From contig NZ_JAABNP010000008.1 in the NCBI RefSeq assembly GCF_009928485.1, positions 100,827 to 164,826 on the forward strand: DNA of 64,000 nt, given 5' to 3'. The stretch comes from Clostridium sp. C2-6-12. GTDB lineage: Bacteria > Bacillota > Clostridia > Clostridiales > Clostridiaceae. Shown piece after piece: positions 18,651 through 27,800 of the stretch. The number at the start of each line of letters is the position of its first letter. The first letter of the stretch is position 1. The translations under genes and the position numbers were made by a program. The notes under the pieces were generated by a model. That model saw nothing but the letters and a program-made list of their open reading frames with translations, was not told the DNA's origin and searched no databases.

Positions 18651-18896
18651 TTAACTAATAATATAAAGAACACTATCTTCATATAGAGTTTCTGGCTCAA
18701 TATCAGCTTCATTCCCCCATTCCACTGTGTCAAAACTAACTCGTGCAGATTTGAATAAAGATAAATCTTTTAATTCTCTAAATATACCTTTTTCTAGATA
18801 TTGACTCATATCAAATAATCTTACCTCTCCATTTTCGAAAGTTAATAATAATTTATATTCACTTAACGTTTTAACTTATTTAACTGATAAATACAT
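18651..18896 (-). pseudogene. DUF2442 protein with an early in-frame stop
   Basis: Reading the minus strand gives a typical DUF2442 protein: MYLSVK, stop, then VKTLSEYKLLLTFENGEV, DMSQYLEKGIFREL, VSFDTVEWGNEADIEPETLY and a normal end. The seventh codon is TAA (18876-18878), where GAA would fit. There is no other start codon before the DUF2442 core, so the gene is probably dead. DUF2442 and DUF4160 proteins are commonly paired, in a toxin-antitoxin-like arrangement. Confidence 0.75.
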
Positions 18897-18907
18897 ACTA
18901 TCACTTC

Positions 18908-19018
18908 CTATTTCAAAGGATCTATTTTAAATGGTAATTCACTATCCATAGCTAATTTCCAATCAGCTTTTAATTCATCTTGATGAAATTCAGCCCATGC
19001 TAAAACTAGCCTTAACTG
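18908..19018 (-). pseudogene. C-terminal remnant of a DUF4160 protein
   Basis: The minus strand encodes QLRLVLAWAEFHQDELKADW followed by KLAMDSELPFKIDPLK and a stop, the characteristic end of DUF4160 proteins. A TAG lies immediately upstream in frame and the first half of the protein is missing. The remnant ends 12 nt before the DUF2442 start, the usual order of the pair. Confidence 0.75.
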
Positions 19019-19088
19019 CTAATTTCAATAGTTAACCTTAGATTTAACTGTATAATAAATAATGACTTAATTACTATTTTGTTAACAC

Positions 19089-20006
19089 TTAATTATTTAC
19101 TTTTGCTCCCTTTGTACGATTGCATTTCCAACAAAGTGTTTGCAAATTTTCTTCTATAGACATACCACCTTTTGAAATTGGCATTATATGGTCAATCTCT
19201 AGTAATAGATTTCTTTCATCGCTTATAGATAATCCACATTTTTGACAAGTATAATTATCTCTTTGTTTTATTTTTTCTCTTAACTTTGAAGTCATTAATG
19301 CTCTTTGTCCGACTGAACTTTTTCTAAAGTTAACAACCCCTGAAAGATATTCTACAAAATTATTTAGATTATTTATATCTAATTTAATATCGCAATGAGT
19401 GGATTTATTTCCACCAGGACTCACATATCTAAATGTGTAAACTGGAAAATATAATGTGCTAAAATCAATTACTTTAAATCCTAACTTTAGCATGAATTTC
19501 TTCATGTTAAACGTTCTAATAAGAAATGGAATATCATTTTTAATAGATTCTTTAATCTTTTCAAGTTCATTACTAAGTAATTGTTTTCCCTCTTCAGCAG
19601 CAGAGAAATTATTTAAAACATTTTCAAAACTCTCCAGTGATTCTTCATCTGATTTTATATTAAAATACTTACATAAATATTTAAAAGGTTGCATTTCAGC
19701 ATTTTTGCATACAGTTGCAGAACATTCATAAATGTATTCTGATTTTTTAGCTTTTAATTGTTCTTCTCTTTTATAATTATATCTACTTGCATCATTTAAT
19801 TGTGCAGTCCCATAGTTGGTTTTTCTAAGATCTGAATAAGTTTCTTTGAGCTGCTCAATATGATCGTTTAGCTCATTGCAACTAACAATATAACTATTCA
19901 AATCTTTTTTTAATTTATTAAAATTTTCCCCTTTATAATAAGTATATTCATAGATTTTCCAAGCTATAAATAAGGCTAAAATTATACCAAACATTATTTT
20001 TATCAT
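19089..20006 (-). CDS. Membrane-anchored HNH endonuclease-like protein
   Basis: 305 residues. Residues 1-20 form one transmembrane helix, residues 25-75 look like a coiled coil (NELNDHIEQLKETYSDL), and the C-terminus is a complete HNH domain: CQKCG, LEIDHIMPISKGG, NLQTLCWKCNRTKG. The paired cysteines should bind a structural zinc. An HNH nuclease tethered to the membrane next to defence genes suggests action on incoming DNA or in abortive infection, but no experiment or close family supports that here. The gene stands alone. Stop is followed directly by the DUF4160 remnant region. Confidence 0.75.
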   Translation of the reverse strand: MIKIMFGIILALFIAWKIYEYTYYKGENFNKLKKDLNSYIVSCNELNDHIEQLKETYSDLRKTNYGTAQLNDASRYNYKREEQLKAKKSEYIYECSATVCKNAEMQPFKYLCKYFNIKSDEESLESFENVLNNFSAAEEGKQLLSNELEKIKESIKNDIPFLIRTFNMKKFMLKLGFKVIDFSTLYFPVYTFRYVSPGGNKSTHCDIKLDINNLNNFVEYLSGVVNFRKSSVGQRALMTSKLREKIKQRDNYTCQKCGLSISDERNLLLEIDHIMPISKGGMSIEENLQTLCWKCNRTKGAKVNN

Positions 20007-20103
20007 CTTCTTTCACTTTATTACATATTTTTCTATTATATCACGCTCTTCACAAAAAATGAATTTTAAATTAAATATATTAGCATTACATTCATAAAGT
20101 GTT

Positions 20104-20172
20104 TCAAAATGTGTCTATTGAAAACAGATTTAATAAATCATCTCTAGTTATTCTTCTTTGAGTTTTAATCAT
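20104..20172 (-). other. Short ORF, possible N-terminal gene remnant
   Basis: A 22-codon frame (MIKTQRRITRDDLLNLFSID...) has a good ribosome site (GAAAGGTGG) 8 nt before its ATG, then stops. It lies between the HNH gene and a strong terminator. It may be the start of a lost gene or a short peptide. I do not recognise it. Confidence 0.25.
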
Positions 20173-20197
20173 GTTTTTCCACCTTTCAGTGAAATAT

Positions 20198-20241
20198 AAA
20201 ATAACTTATATCATATTTTTATTTGTGATATAAGTTATTTT
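20198..20241 (-). terminator. Terminator of the SHOCT-protein gene
   Basis: Perfect 16-bp inverted repeat, AAAATAACTTATATCA and TGATATAAGTTATTTT, 26 nt past the stop of the gene at 20267. It can act in both directions. Confidence 0.8.
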
Positions 20242-20266
20242 ATTACTATATATTTATAGCTTCCTA

Positions 20267-21264
20267 TCAATTCGCTTGCATACTCTTATTTATTAAATCT
20301 TTTTTTATTCCTTTAAATTCTTCTTCTGTAATTATACCATCATCAAGTATCTTCTTTAATTTTACAAGTTCATCTGTTAAATTGAACTTATTAATATTAA
20401 AATTTTCTTCCTTTTCTATAAAGGATTCTTCTATTATGCCGTTATATTCAGTATCTACAGCTACATATTCAATATCTATAGCTTCTCCTGTCTCTCTTTC
20501 TAAATCCTGAATATCATTTTTCAAATCTTCTTCTGTATAATTTGGATTTACTGAATTTGCTAATGCTTCCCTTAATCTATTCCCCATAGGTTTCATAGAC
20601 ATATATGTTAGCCCTCCAGAAATTACACCACCTAAAATAGGTATTGCTTTAGATGCTCCTTTTGCAAATGTGTCTTTTGTCATCTTTAAACCTATTATTC
20701 CTGCTATTTTCTTTATTATAGGGTAATATATAGTCTTAGTTAATGCTTGCTGTGGTAATTTTTTTAATACTTGTTTTGCCATGTTAGTCGAAATTAATCT
20801 TAACGCAGTATTTGCTCCTCCAACGCCAAACATTGCTCCTAAAAAAAGTATTAATTCATTTTTCACTCTTTCACTATCAATATTATCATCTTCCCATAAA
20901 TCTTCAAAACCATATAAGTAAGCTAATTCCTGTGCAATTATAAGTGCCACACCAAAAAATTGCAATGTATCAGCTGGTATAGTTGCCGCCATAGCAAGTC
21001 CACCTGGTAATCCAGCCAAAAAAGAAGCACCTGCCGTTTGTGTTGTTCTTTTACTTACTATATTTTTTGCTACTTTATCCAATACAAACAAGTCAATTCC
21101 TGCTTCTATTGTATTTGATTCAATAGCTTGATTAATTTTTTCTTCCGAAACATGATTCCTTAATTCTTTTTTCATGAAGCTAGTCCTATCTACTTTCACT
21201 CCTGGAACTTTTAATGCTGTAGTTAATGCTAATTCAAATTTATTATTTCCTCACTGTTATTCAT
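20267..21264 (-). pseudogene. SHOCT-tailed membrane protein, frameshifted near its start
   Basis: The readable body (20267-21199, 310 residues from GTG) has several hydrophobic glycine-rich segments (AGASFLAGLPGGLAMAATIP, LFLGAMFGVGGAN) and ends in a SHOCT-like oligomerisation motif (ELVKLKKILDDGIITEEEF). Upstream, an ideal GGAGGG site precedes ATG at 21264 (MNNSEE), but the frame to the body (FELALTTALKVPGVKV) is lost at an A run near 21246-21249, consistent with one missing A. Either the gene is inactive or it is translated weakly from GTG at 21199. Role unknown. Confidence 0.6.
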
Positions 21265-21289
21265 ATTATCCCTCCATAGTCACTTTTGT

Positions 21290-21310
21290 TAGTGTAAAAT
21301 ACTTACACTA
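21290..21310. promoter_or_regulatory. Operator-like dyad before the SHOCT-protein gene
   Basis: Perfect dyad TAGTGTAA-AATAC-TTACACTA, 26 nt upstream of the probable original start at 21264. It is likely a repressor site or hairpin. No cognate regulator is evident. Confidence 0.45.
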
Positions 21311-21637
21311 CTCTTCTTAATTATAAAGCATTGCATCACTTTTCTATACAAAAAACGATCCCCTGATTTACTTTTATATAATCTATATTTAATAAAACTA
21401 TTTATAAACTTGTTTTGTTTATCTCAAAGATATACCTTTAAATCAATGGGCTTTCGACGATTCTAACAGCCATAAATATCAAAAATCAAAAGTAGACAAA
21501 CTTCAATTTCTATTTTTTCTTGTGCCTGATTACATAATATATGTAATTATACCATTTGTTTTAATTTAATTCATTATATATTTTATTACTCCTGATCCCC
21601 ACGGAAAATCAAACAGGATTCAAAAACACAAAAAATG

Positions 21638-21708
21638 AACCCACGAAAATCTAATAACTAATTTTCGTAGGTTTCATGGGCAGGCGAAGCGTGACCTTTA
21701 AAATATAC
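21638..21708 (-). repeat. Boundary repeat copy C
   Basis: Hairpin CCACGAAAAT/ATTTTCGTAGG (21640-21672) followed by a box with ATGGGCAGGCGAAGCGTGAC and CTTTAAAATATAC. It is a degenerate copy (GCAGGCG for GGAGGCG). It lies 16 nt past the stop of the Doc gene and reads as a terminator on the minus strand. Confidence 0.6.
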
Positions 21709-21723
21709 AAATAAAATTCATTT

Positions 21724-22104
21724 CTACTTATTACTAAAAGTAATAATCCATTCTTTCATATATTCAGAATCATATTTTCCTGATGCAACTCCTAATCCAA
21801 GGTCTATAACATCTTCATCACTACAGAGTAGTTCAATTCCGTTTACATCTAAAAACACCATCATTACTAAAATACCTATTCTCTTGTTTCCATCTAAGAA
21901 AGGATGATTATTAATAATGCTAAACCCTAACCTTGCAGCTTTAGACTGTATCGATGGATATAATTCTTCGCCTGCAAATGACTGAAATGGAGAATTTATA
22001 GCTGATTCCAATAACCCTTCATCTCTAATTCCATCTAAACCACCAGTCTTTTTAATTGCTAACGAATGCAAGTGCATAATTTGCTGCTTACTTAGGTGTT
22101 TCAT
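21724..22104 (-). CDS. doc: Death-on-curing (Doc/Fic) family toxin
   Basis: 126 residues, normal Doc length. The Fic-type motif HPFLDGNKR is at residues 67-75. Doc toxins phosphorylate elongation factor Tu and stop translation, while other Fic proteins transfer AMP. The ATG overlaps the stop of the upstream antitoxin gene by 4 nt, so the two are translationally coupled. The pair is complete and looks functional. It may stabilise the island or act in phage defence. Confidence 0.9.
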   Translation of the reverse strand: MKHLSKQQIMHLHSLAIKKTGGLDGIRDEGLLESAINSPFQSFAGEELYPSIQSKAARLGFSIINNHPFLDGNKRIGILVMMVFLDVNGIELLCSDEDVIDLGLGVASGKYDSEYMKEWIITFSNK

Positions 22105-22343
22105 TTCGCCAACTCCTCAAATGCCTTTAAGTGTTTACTTAAAATATTATTTGTGGCTTCTTCTACTGTAGCATCATCTGCAATAGTATCTTGCTGAAAC
22201 TTACTATAATCTATTAAAACATATCTTGGTGAATTATTTTTAAGAATAACTGCTGCACCATTTTCATCTACCATTCTTGCAACTTTAGAGAAATTTTGAT
22301 TAGCTTCAGATATAGAAACTAAATTATTAATATTTACTTGCAT
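22101..22343 (-). CDS. Phd/YefM-type antitoxin
   Basis: 80 residues. The N-terminal Phd/YefM DNA-binding fold is visible in VSISEANQNFSKVARMVDEN and VILKNNSPRYVLIDYSKF. The C-terminal 25 residues are acidic and probably wrap the Doc toxin. The start at 22343 follows GGAGG; a longer frame to 22430 has no site. As in other Phd-Doc operons, it should repress its own promoter. Confidence 0.88.
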   Translation of the reverse strand: MQVNINNLVSISEANQNFSKVARMVDENGAAVILKNNSPRYVLIDYSKFQQDTIADDATVEEATNNILSKHLKAFEELAK

Positions 22344-22551
22344 AAAAAAACCTCCTTCTATAATTATATTATACACTTTTTTAGGATAAATTAAACCTAA
22401 AATCCCGTTAATGTCCAAATTTTTATACAAACTTCAATGAAAATAAGGAATATGAGAAATTATCATATTAATCTAATCGTTAATTTTAACATTTTGTCTA
22501 ATTCAATATCAGAATTTACTTGAGTTAAATGATAAATAAATCATTTGGCAT

Positions 22552-22656
22552 TTATATTGATAATTCTTCAAACCAACTACTATGAATATATAATTTTGTA
22601 AGCATATCTCTCTTGCTTTCATCAAATGATTTTACTATATTAATTAAGTCATTCAT
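22552..22656 (-). other. Short ORF between AAA ATPase and antitoxin genes
   Basis: A 34-codon frame beginning MNDLINIVKSFDESKRDM, 33 nt downstream of the AAA ATPase gene, stops after FEELSI. It has only a weak ribosome site. It may be a lost gene's first part. No family recognised. The rest of 22431-22689 shows nothing clear. Confidence 0.25.
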
Positions 22657-22689
22657 TTATATAATTCCACTTATAATGATTATTATTTT

Positions 22690-24666
22690 TTAAATATTCT
22701 CGTTAAAATATACTGCTATTTCTTCAAATATATGCGGAATATCTTCTTCTAAAAAACTAGAAAGCTCTATGTATTTTTTGCAAATGCTATATTTTAAATA
22801 GCTATCTTCAAACAATTGATATAAAACTTCTTTTTTATCTGCTCCTTCAATATTAGTTAATTTAAATATGGATTGTTCTCCTTTTACCCTAGAAACAGTA
22901 ATATCTTCATTTAATTTATAATAACTTAGCACTTGTTTTTGCATTTCAGTGCCTTGATTATTTACTACAAACTCAATAGCATCATATAAAATTGAAGGAT
23001 TTAAGCAGTCTTCTATTTCTGTACTTATATGATTTCCATTAGGATCTAAATTTTTCAATGAAGTATTGAATTGGTTATCTACTTGAAGTCTAGCTATCCT
23101 TAACTTTTTATTTCTAGTTTGACTATCACAATCTAAACTAATAACATTATCATCGGTATCAACTAAACATAAAATTTTACTATTAATTTCTTCTGATTCA
23201 TCTTTTTCAGATAATGGCGTATATAAATATTTAAAAATCTTAATTACATTTCCACAACCGCCTACACAAAATATCTTTAAATTTTCCACTCTTTTTCCTA
23301 AATAATGTTCTATATACCCCTTATCATCTGTTCCTTTACATATTATCCAATTAGTTTTATCTGCTCGCATACAACTTAAAATTGAAGAAGTTAATTCAAA
23401 ATATCCCTTTATCATTATATCTTTAGGAAGTTTTTTTCTACTCTCAAAATAATTATCAAGCTTGAATTTATGAAGTTTAACTCTATAAACTTTATCCATA
23501 AATATTTTCTTTAAATATACTAAGTAACCTTTATGTGTAACAGGTAATGATCCATACCAATGTGTTGTAATTAAAATTTGATGATTAGTTGCTAATTTGT
23601 TAAGCCTTTCGAATTGATTAAATGATTTTGAGATATGAAGTGAGTTTTCAGGTTCATCAATTGCAAATATAACTTGTTCGTCATTATCTACATTATTGGT
23701 TAAAAAAGCTGTTGCTATATCTATTATTGCAATTCTTTGTTCCCCAGAGCTTAATTCTTGTATTTCTTTTTTATCTTTTTTTAATGTTCTAATAGAAAAA
23801 TATGCTTCTAATATTTTTCTTCTAACATCATTTGATGTTAAATTTTTCTTATACGCACCTTCTACCTTAAATTCATAATTATTATCTATTTTTTGAATTA
23901 TTTGATTTACTTCATCCATATATAAATTTAATGAATCATTAAGGTAATCTATAACACTAATATTATTTCTTCTCTTCTCACTTTGGAATTTCTTTTCATT
24001 TAATATATCATCAATATCATCAAGTATATTTGAATTCATTAAATTTTGTATTTCTGTACTCTCTATTCTTAATACATCAGAACTCGATGTCTGAACAGGA
24101 ATATAAATATATTTATAATAGCTTCTAATAACTTCTAATATCCTATCCATATTAAAAGATCTTAACTCTTCAGGAATCTTACTTATTAGATCATTATTAA
24201 AAGTTATAAAGCTTATTTTAGATTTATTATCATAGTCTATACCAGTTAATAATAAATAATATTCATTTATACTAAACTTTTCTTTTAATTCTTCTCGCTG
24301 AGAGAAAAAATTCGTATATTCTTCTTTACTTAAGTTTGAATTTGCATCAGTAGTAACACTCCAAAAATATGTGCTTAAAAATTCTATACAATCAATTAGT
24401 TCTGTATCTGCGTTTACTTTTCTTAGTAAATCTATTTTTTTTATCAAAAACACTGGTGCTATAAATGCTTGTGACTTCTTCGTTACTTTGGTAACATTCC
24501 AATATCCATTGTTAAAAAATGTATTTGCCGCTTCTAAAGTAGAACTTTTTCCAACTCCATTATCCCCAATAAATGATGTGAATTTATTTTCATAATTCTC
24601 ACATATCGGTATATAATTAACGCCTTGATATACCTTAAAATGTCTAATAAACAATCCAACAATCAT
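22690..24666 (-). CDS. OLD-like AAA ATPase with TOPRIM-like C-terminal region
   Basis: About 658 residues from the ATG at 24666, which has AGGAG upstream; a longer frame from 24783 runs into the repeat box. Walker A GDNGVGKSS (34-42), ABC signature ELSSGEQRI (304-312), Walker B VIFAIDEPENSLH (332-344) and switch His ITTHW (366-370) are all intact. The C-terminal part has a TOPRIM-like DxD (LVDTDDN, about 501-507) and IEDCL. The position of the usual TOPRIM acidic residue reads CKGTDD, with Lys instead of Glu. Such OLD-type ATPase-nucleases act in phage defence. Altered catalytic residue makes nuclease activity uncertain. Confidence 0.75.
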   Translation of the reverse strand: MIVGLFIRHFKVYQGVNYIPICENYENKFTSFIGDNGVGKSSTLEAANTFFNNGYWNVTKVTKKSQAFIAPVFLIKKIDLLRKVNADTELIDCIEFLSTYFWSVTTDANSNLSKEEYTNFFSQREELKEKFSINEYYLLLTGIDYDNKSKISFITFNNDLISKIPEELRSFNMDRILEVIRSYYKYIYIPVQTSSSDVLRIESTEIQNLMNSNILDDIDDILNEKKFQSEKRRNNISVIDYLNDSLNLYMDEVNQIIQKIDNNYEFKVEGAYKKNLTSNDVRRKILEAYFSIRTLKKDKKEIQELSSGEQRIAIIDIATAFLTNNVDNDEQVIFAIDEPENSLHISKSFNQFERLNKLATNHQILITTHWYGSLPVTHKGYLVYLKKIFMDKVYRVKLHKFKLDNYFESRKKLPKDIMIKGYFELTSSILSCMRADKTNWIICKGTDDKGYIEHYLGKRVENLKIFCVGGCGNVIKIFKYLYTPLSEKDESEEINSKILCLVDTDDNVISLDCDSQTRNKKLRIARLQVDNQFNTSLKNLDPNGNHISTEIEDCLNPSILYDAIEFVVNNQGTEMQKQVLSYYKLNEDITVSRVKGEQSIFKLTNIEGADKKEVLYQLFEDSYLKYSICKKYIELSSFLEEDIPHIFEEIAVYFNENI

Positions 24667-24740
24667 AGTGTTATTATTCTCCTTATAATCAATATAATAA
24701 CATATTATAACATATAATTTGCTGAATAATATAAAAAAAA

Positions 24741-24799
24741 CACGAAAATTCCAGATTTTCGTGGATTCCAGGAGGCGAATCATGACCTTTGAAATCCAC
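24741..24799 (-). repeat. Boundary repeat copy D
   Basis: Hairpin CACGAAAATTCCAGATTTTCGTG (written as arms CACGAAAAT and ATTTTCGTG, 24741-24763), then a box with GGAGGCGAATCATGACC and TTTGAAATCCAC (24761-24799). TGGATT and AATCCA close the box. It is a partly degenerate copy lacking the TGG before TGGAGG. It lies past the 1593-residue NTPase gene and probably terminates it. Confidence 0.6.
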
Positions 24800-24895
24800 T
24801 AATTCTCACATAGTTCTTATTATAATGGTAACTCTCCTTACTAGTACATTCTTCTTCAAAATGAATTATATATTTTAATTTAACTTACTAAACGT

Positions 24896-27800
24896 TTAGT
24901 GAACTCTGAATTCATCTAATATTGTTGCTGCTTCTTCGTAGCTTATTTCCACAAGCATCTCCAAGATTTCTTCAAATGCCTTTGTCAAATCGTCATCTTG
25001 TTTTATTCTGTCGCTTAAATCTAAGAAAGCTTTTGTTATCATTTTTAGAACAATTGCTTTTTTCTCCCTTACTATTTCTGCAAACACATCGCAGCTATAT
25101 TTATTTGTTCGCGGAGCATTCTTGAACGCATCTCTCACTGATAAAAGTATCTCCGGAAGTAATTTATCTAAGTGAAGTTTATAAATTGTAGTCAGTATCT
25201 CTTTTAAATGAAATCCGCCATATTTGCTAAATAAAACATTTAAAAATTGCTTATCTTGATAAGAATACCCAGATGGACATTTACTCCAATCTCCACCAGC
25301 ACCATATGTAGTAATAGACAATATCAACGATTTGTACAATTCAACTCTAACCTTCTCTTCTTTTATTTCCACAATCTTACTCTCTAATAAGTAAATAATC
25401 TTTTCACAATTAGCTCGCTTGTCTTTATCACTATGTGAATCAAAATACTCTGAGAGTAATGACCCAAACACATCAAGATAAAATTTTATAGTTTCACTCG
25501 TAAATATTGAAAAATCAACTTCAGTAAAAAGAATGTCTAAAACGGCTATTGTCTTAATCTCATTTGCGACAAGTTCTCTTTGAAAGAAATCCATAACTTC
25601 ATATAGTGGATAAACACCAAGTATATCATGTGAATGATATGTTTTCTTGTTTATTTTCCATACATTAATCATAGCCATAAGCAATTTCTTAACACTCATT
25701 GCAAAATCATTATCATCTAAAGATAAACCACAGTTAATAGCATAACATACTGTTGTTATATCATAATTGTCCATATCAAAATTTGATAAATCAAGCTTAG
25801 CATTATTAAATAAATACTCTACAATTATTTCATCTTTTTGGCTTTTATATTTTTTTCTTTTATCCTTTTCTATATAAGAATCAACGCCTAAAAGTTTTTT
25901 GTGTGCATTTGGGATAAAAATAAAATCTTCTTCTTTTCTATATTTATTAATATATTGGGCATTGAATTTTTGATGATCCATTTCATCTTCTGCAAATTTA
26001 ATAATTGTATTGAATATAGCCCTTGAAAGTTGTTGATTAGTCCTTAAATATAATTTTGCATAACGTGCTATTGCCTTTATTACTCCATTTTGCCCCTCAT
26101 ACAATATTAAATCTAGAATTAATTTCTTTATTTGTTTTTTTATTGTATCAGCAACATTTGTCTCAACTTGTGAAAAAAGAACCCAACAACAGCTATATTC
26201 GAAAATTAAACCATTCATCGAAAAATAACCTTTTATTCCATTTATCCACATTTCACAAAATCTTGCTCGTATATCATCATCAAGTTCCTTATCATTTAGA
26301 GCAATACTAATAAAACCAATGAGAACTTTACCATAAACTTCTGGCGTAATACAATTTTCACTTGTTTTTAATATCAAATCTATTGCGTCAAGGCAATCTT
26401 TTAATTCAAATTCTTTTCTGCTAATTTTTTTGTTACAATCTTCTATTAATGATGATATGTTTTTTTCTGGCTGTCTTTGTTCTTTATTTTTAATTGTTAT
26501 CTTCTCAGCTTCGCCTGTGATAGTTGGACACAATGCTATGGTAGTATCGTTAACATTTACTGCCTGTGAAGTTCGTAAATCCATCTTTTGAATTTGCAAA
26601 TAACTAATTGCATGTTCTTTATCATTTGGCACAATAGAATAGAGATAGTCTAAAATCTTATGACACTTTCCCTTAACTTCTTCACTATAATAAATTTGAG
26701 AAGCTCTAACATAATCCAGCAAATTATATGGCTTCATATCCTTTTTCTTATACCTATCAGTAAGTGAAAATGGCATGCTCATCATCATCATTATTTGTTT
26801 TTCAAGTATTTCTAACGCTGGATTTTTTATTAATAAAGAAAGTCTTGTTAAGTCATTAAGAATGATATCAATATTTGTTGTTAATTCTAGTGCATAGCCA
26901 GGCAATTTTTCACAAAACTCCATTCCTATATCAGCAATAATAGTTAGGAATGCTATATTGTTTGATTTTTCGTAGATAAGCTTTTTCACATTTTCAGCAA
27001 ATTTAGCAGTTTCTTTATTCACAACAGCATCGTTTTCTATAACACTGCGCAGCTCTTCTTTTAAGCAATATATTAAATCACTTATAACCATTGGCATTCT
27101 GTCCTCTTGCGTTGTTACTAACCACATTTCTGTAAAACCTAAATAAGACTTTTTTACGTTATCTTCAATAAAATTAATTTCATAAGTTGGTAAATCATCT
27201 TCATGTTTTTCTGCCAAATCTAATACTGATTTATTAACAAAATTAATTGCCCAATTCAAGCCTGTCCAAAAATTCTTTTTGAACAAAATATAAAAGAAAT
27301 TATTATCTATTACATCGTTCCGAGTAGCTCCATATTCATATTCTTCTGCCCTTTCACTTAACCCGTACTGGTAGGATATATCATCTCTATCCCTTTCCAT
27401 TTCATAGAAATAGAAGTTATCTTGATTATGGTTATTCTTAGGTGAATATGTCCAAAACATTTCTGCAAGATTACATAATTCCATTGGCAAATGCTCTGCT
27501 AGCTTCGTATGCTTAAACTTGAGAGTGTCCTTAATAATATCTTTCGCAAGTCGTTTCTTATCGCGATTATCACCATTATAGTAAGTCTTTAACCTATCCC
27601 AAAATTCTTTTATCCATTCTTTAGAATATTCCACCATTAGATAAACAGGTGTAAGCAACCCATTTACTATATCATCTAATTTATAATATTTTTTTTCTTC
27701 ACATTCCATTATATATTTATCAATAATATGTTCCAAAATATTGCAAGTATTTTCTGCTGTTTGTTTTTCATACAACTGTACCTTGGAATAATCTGAGCAG

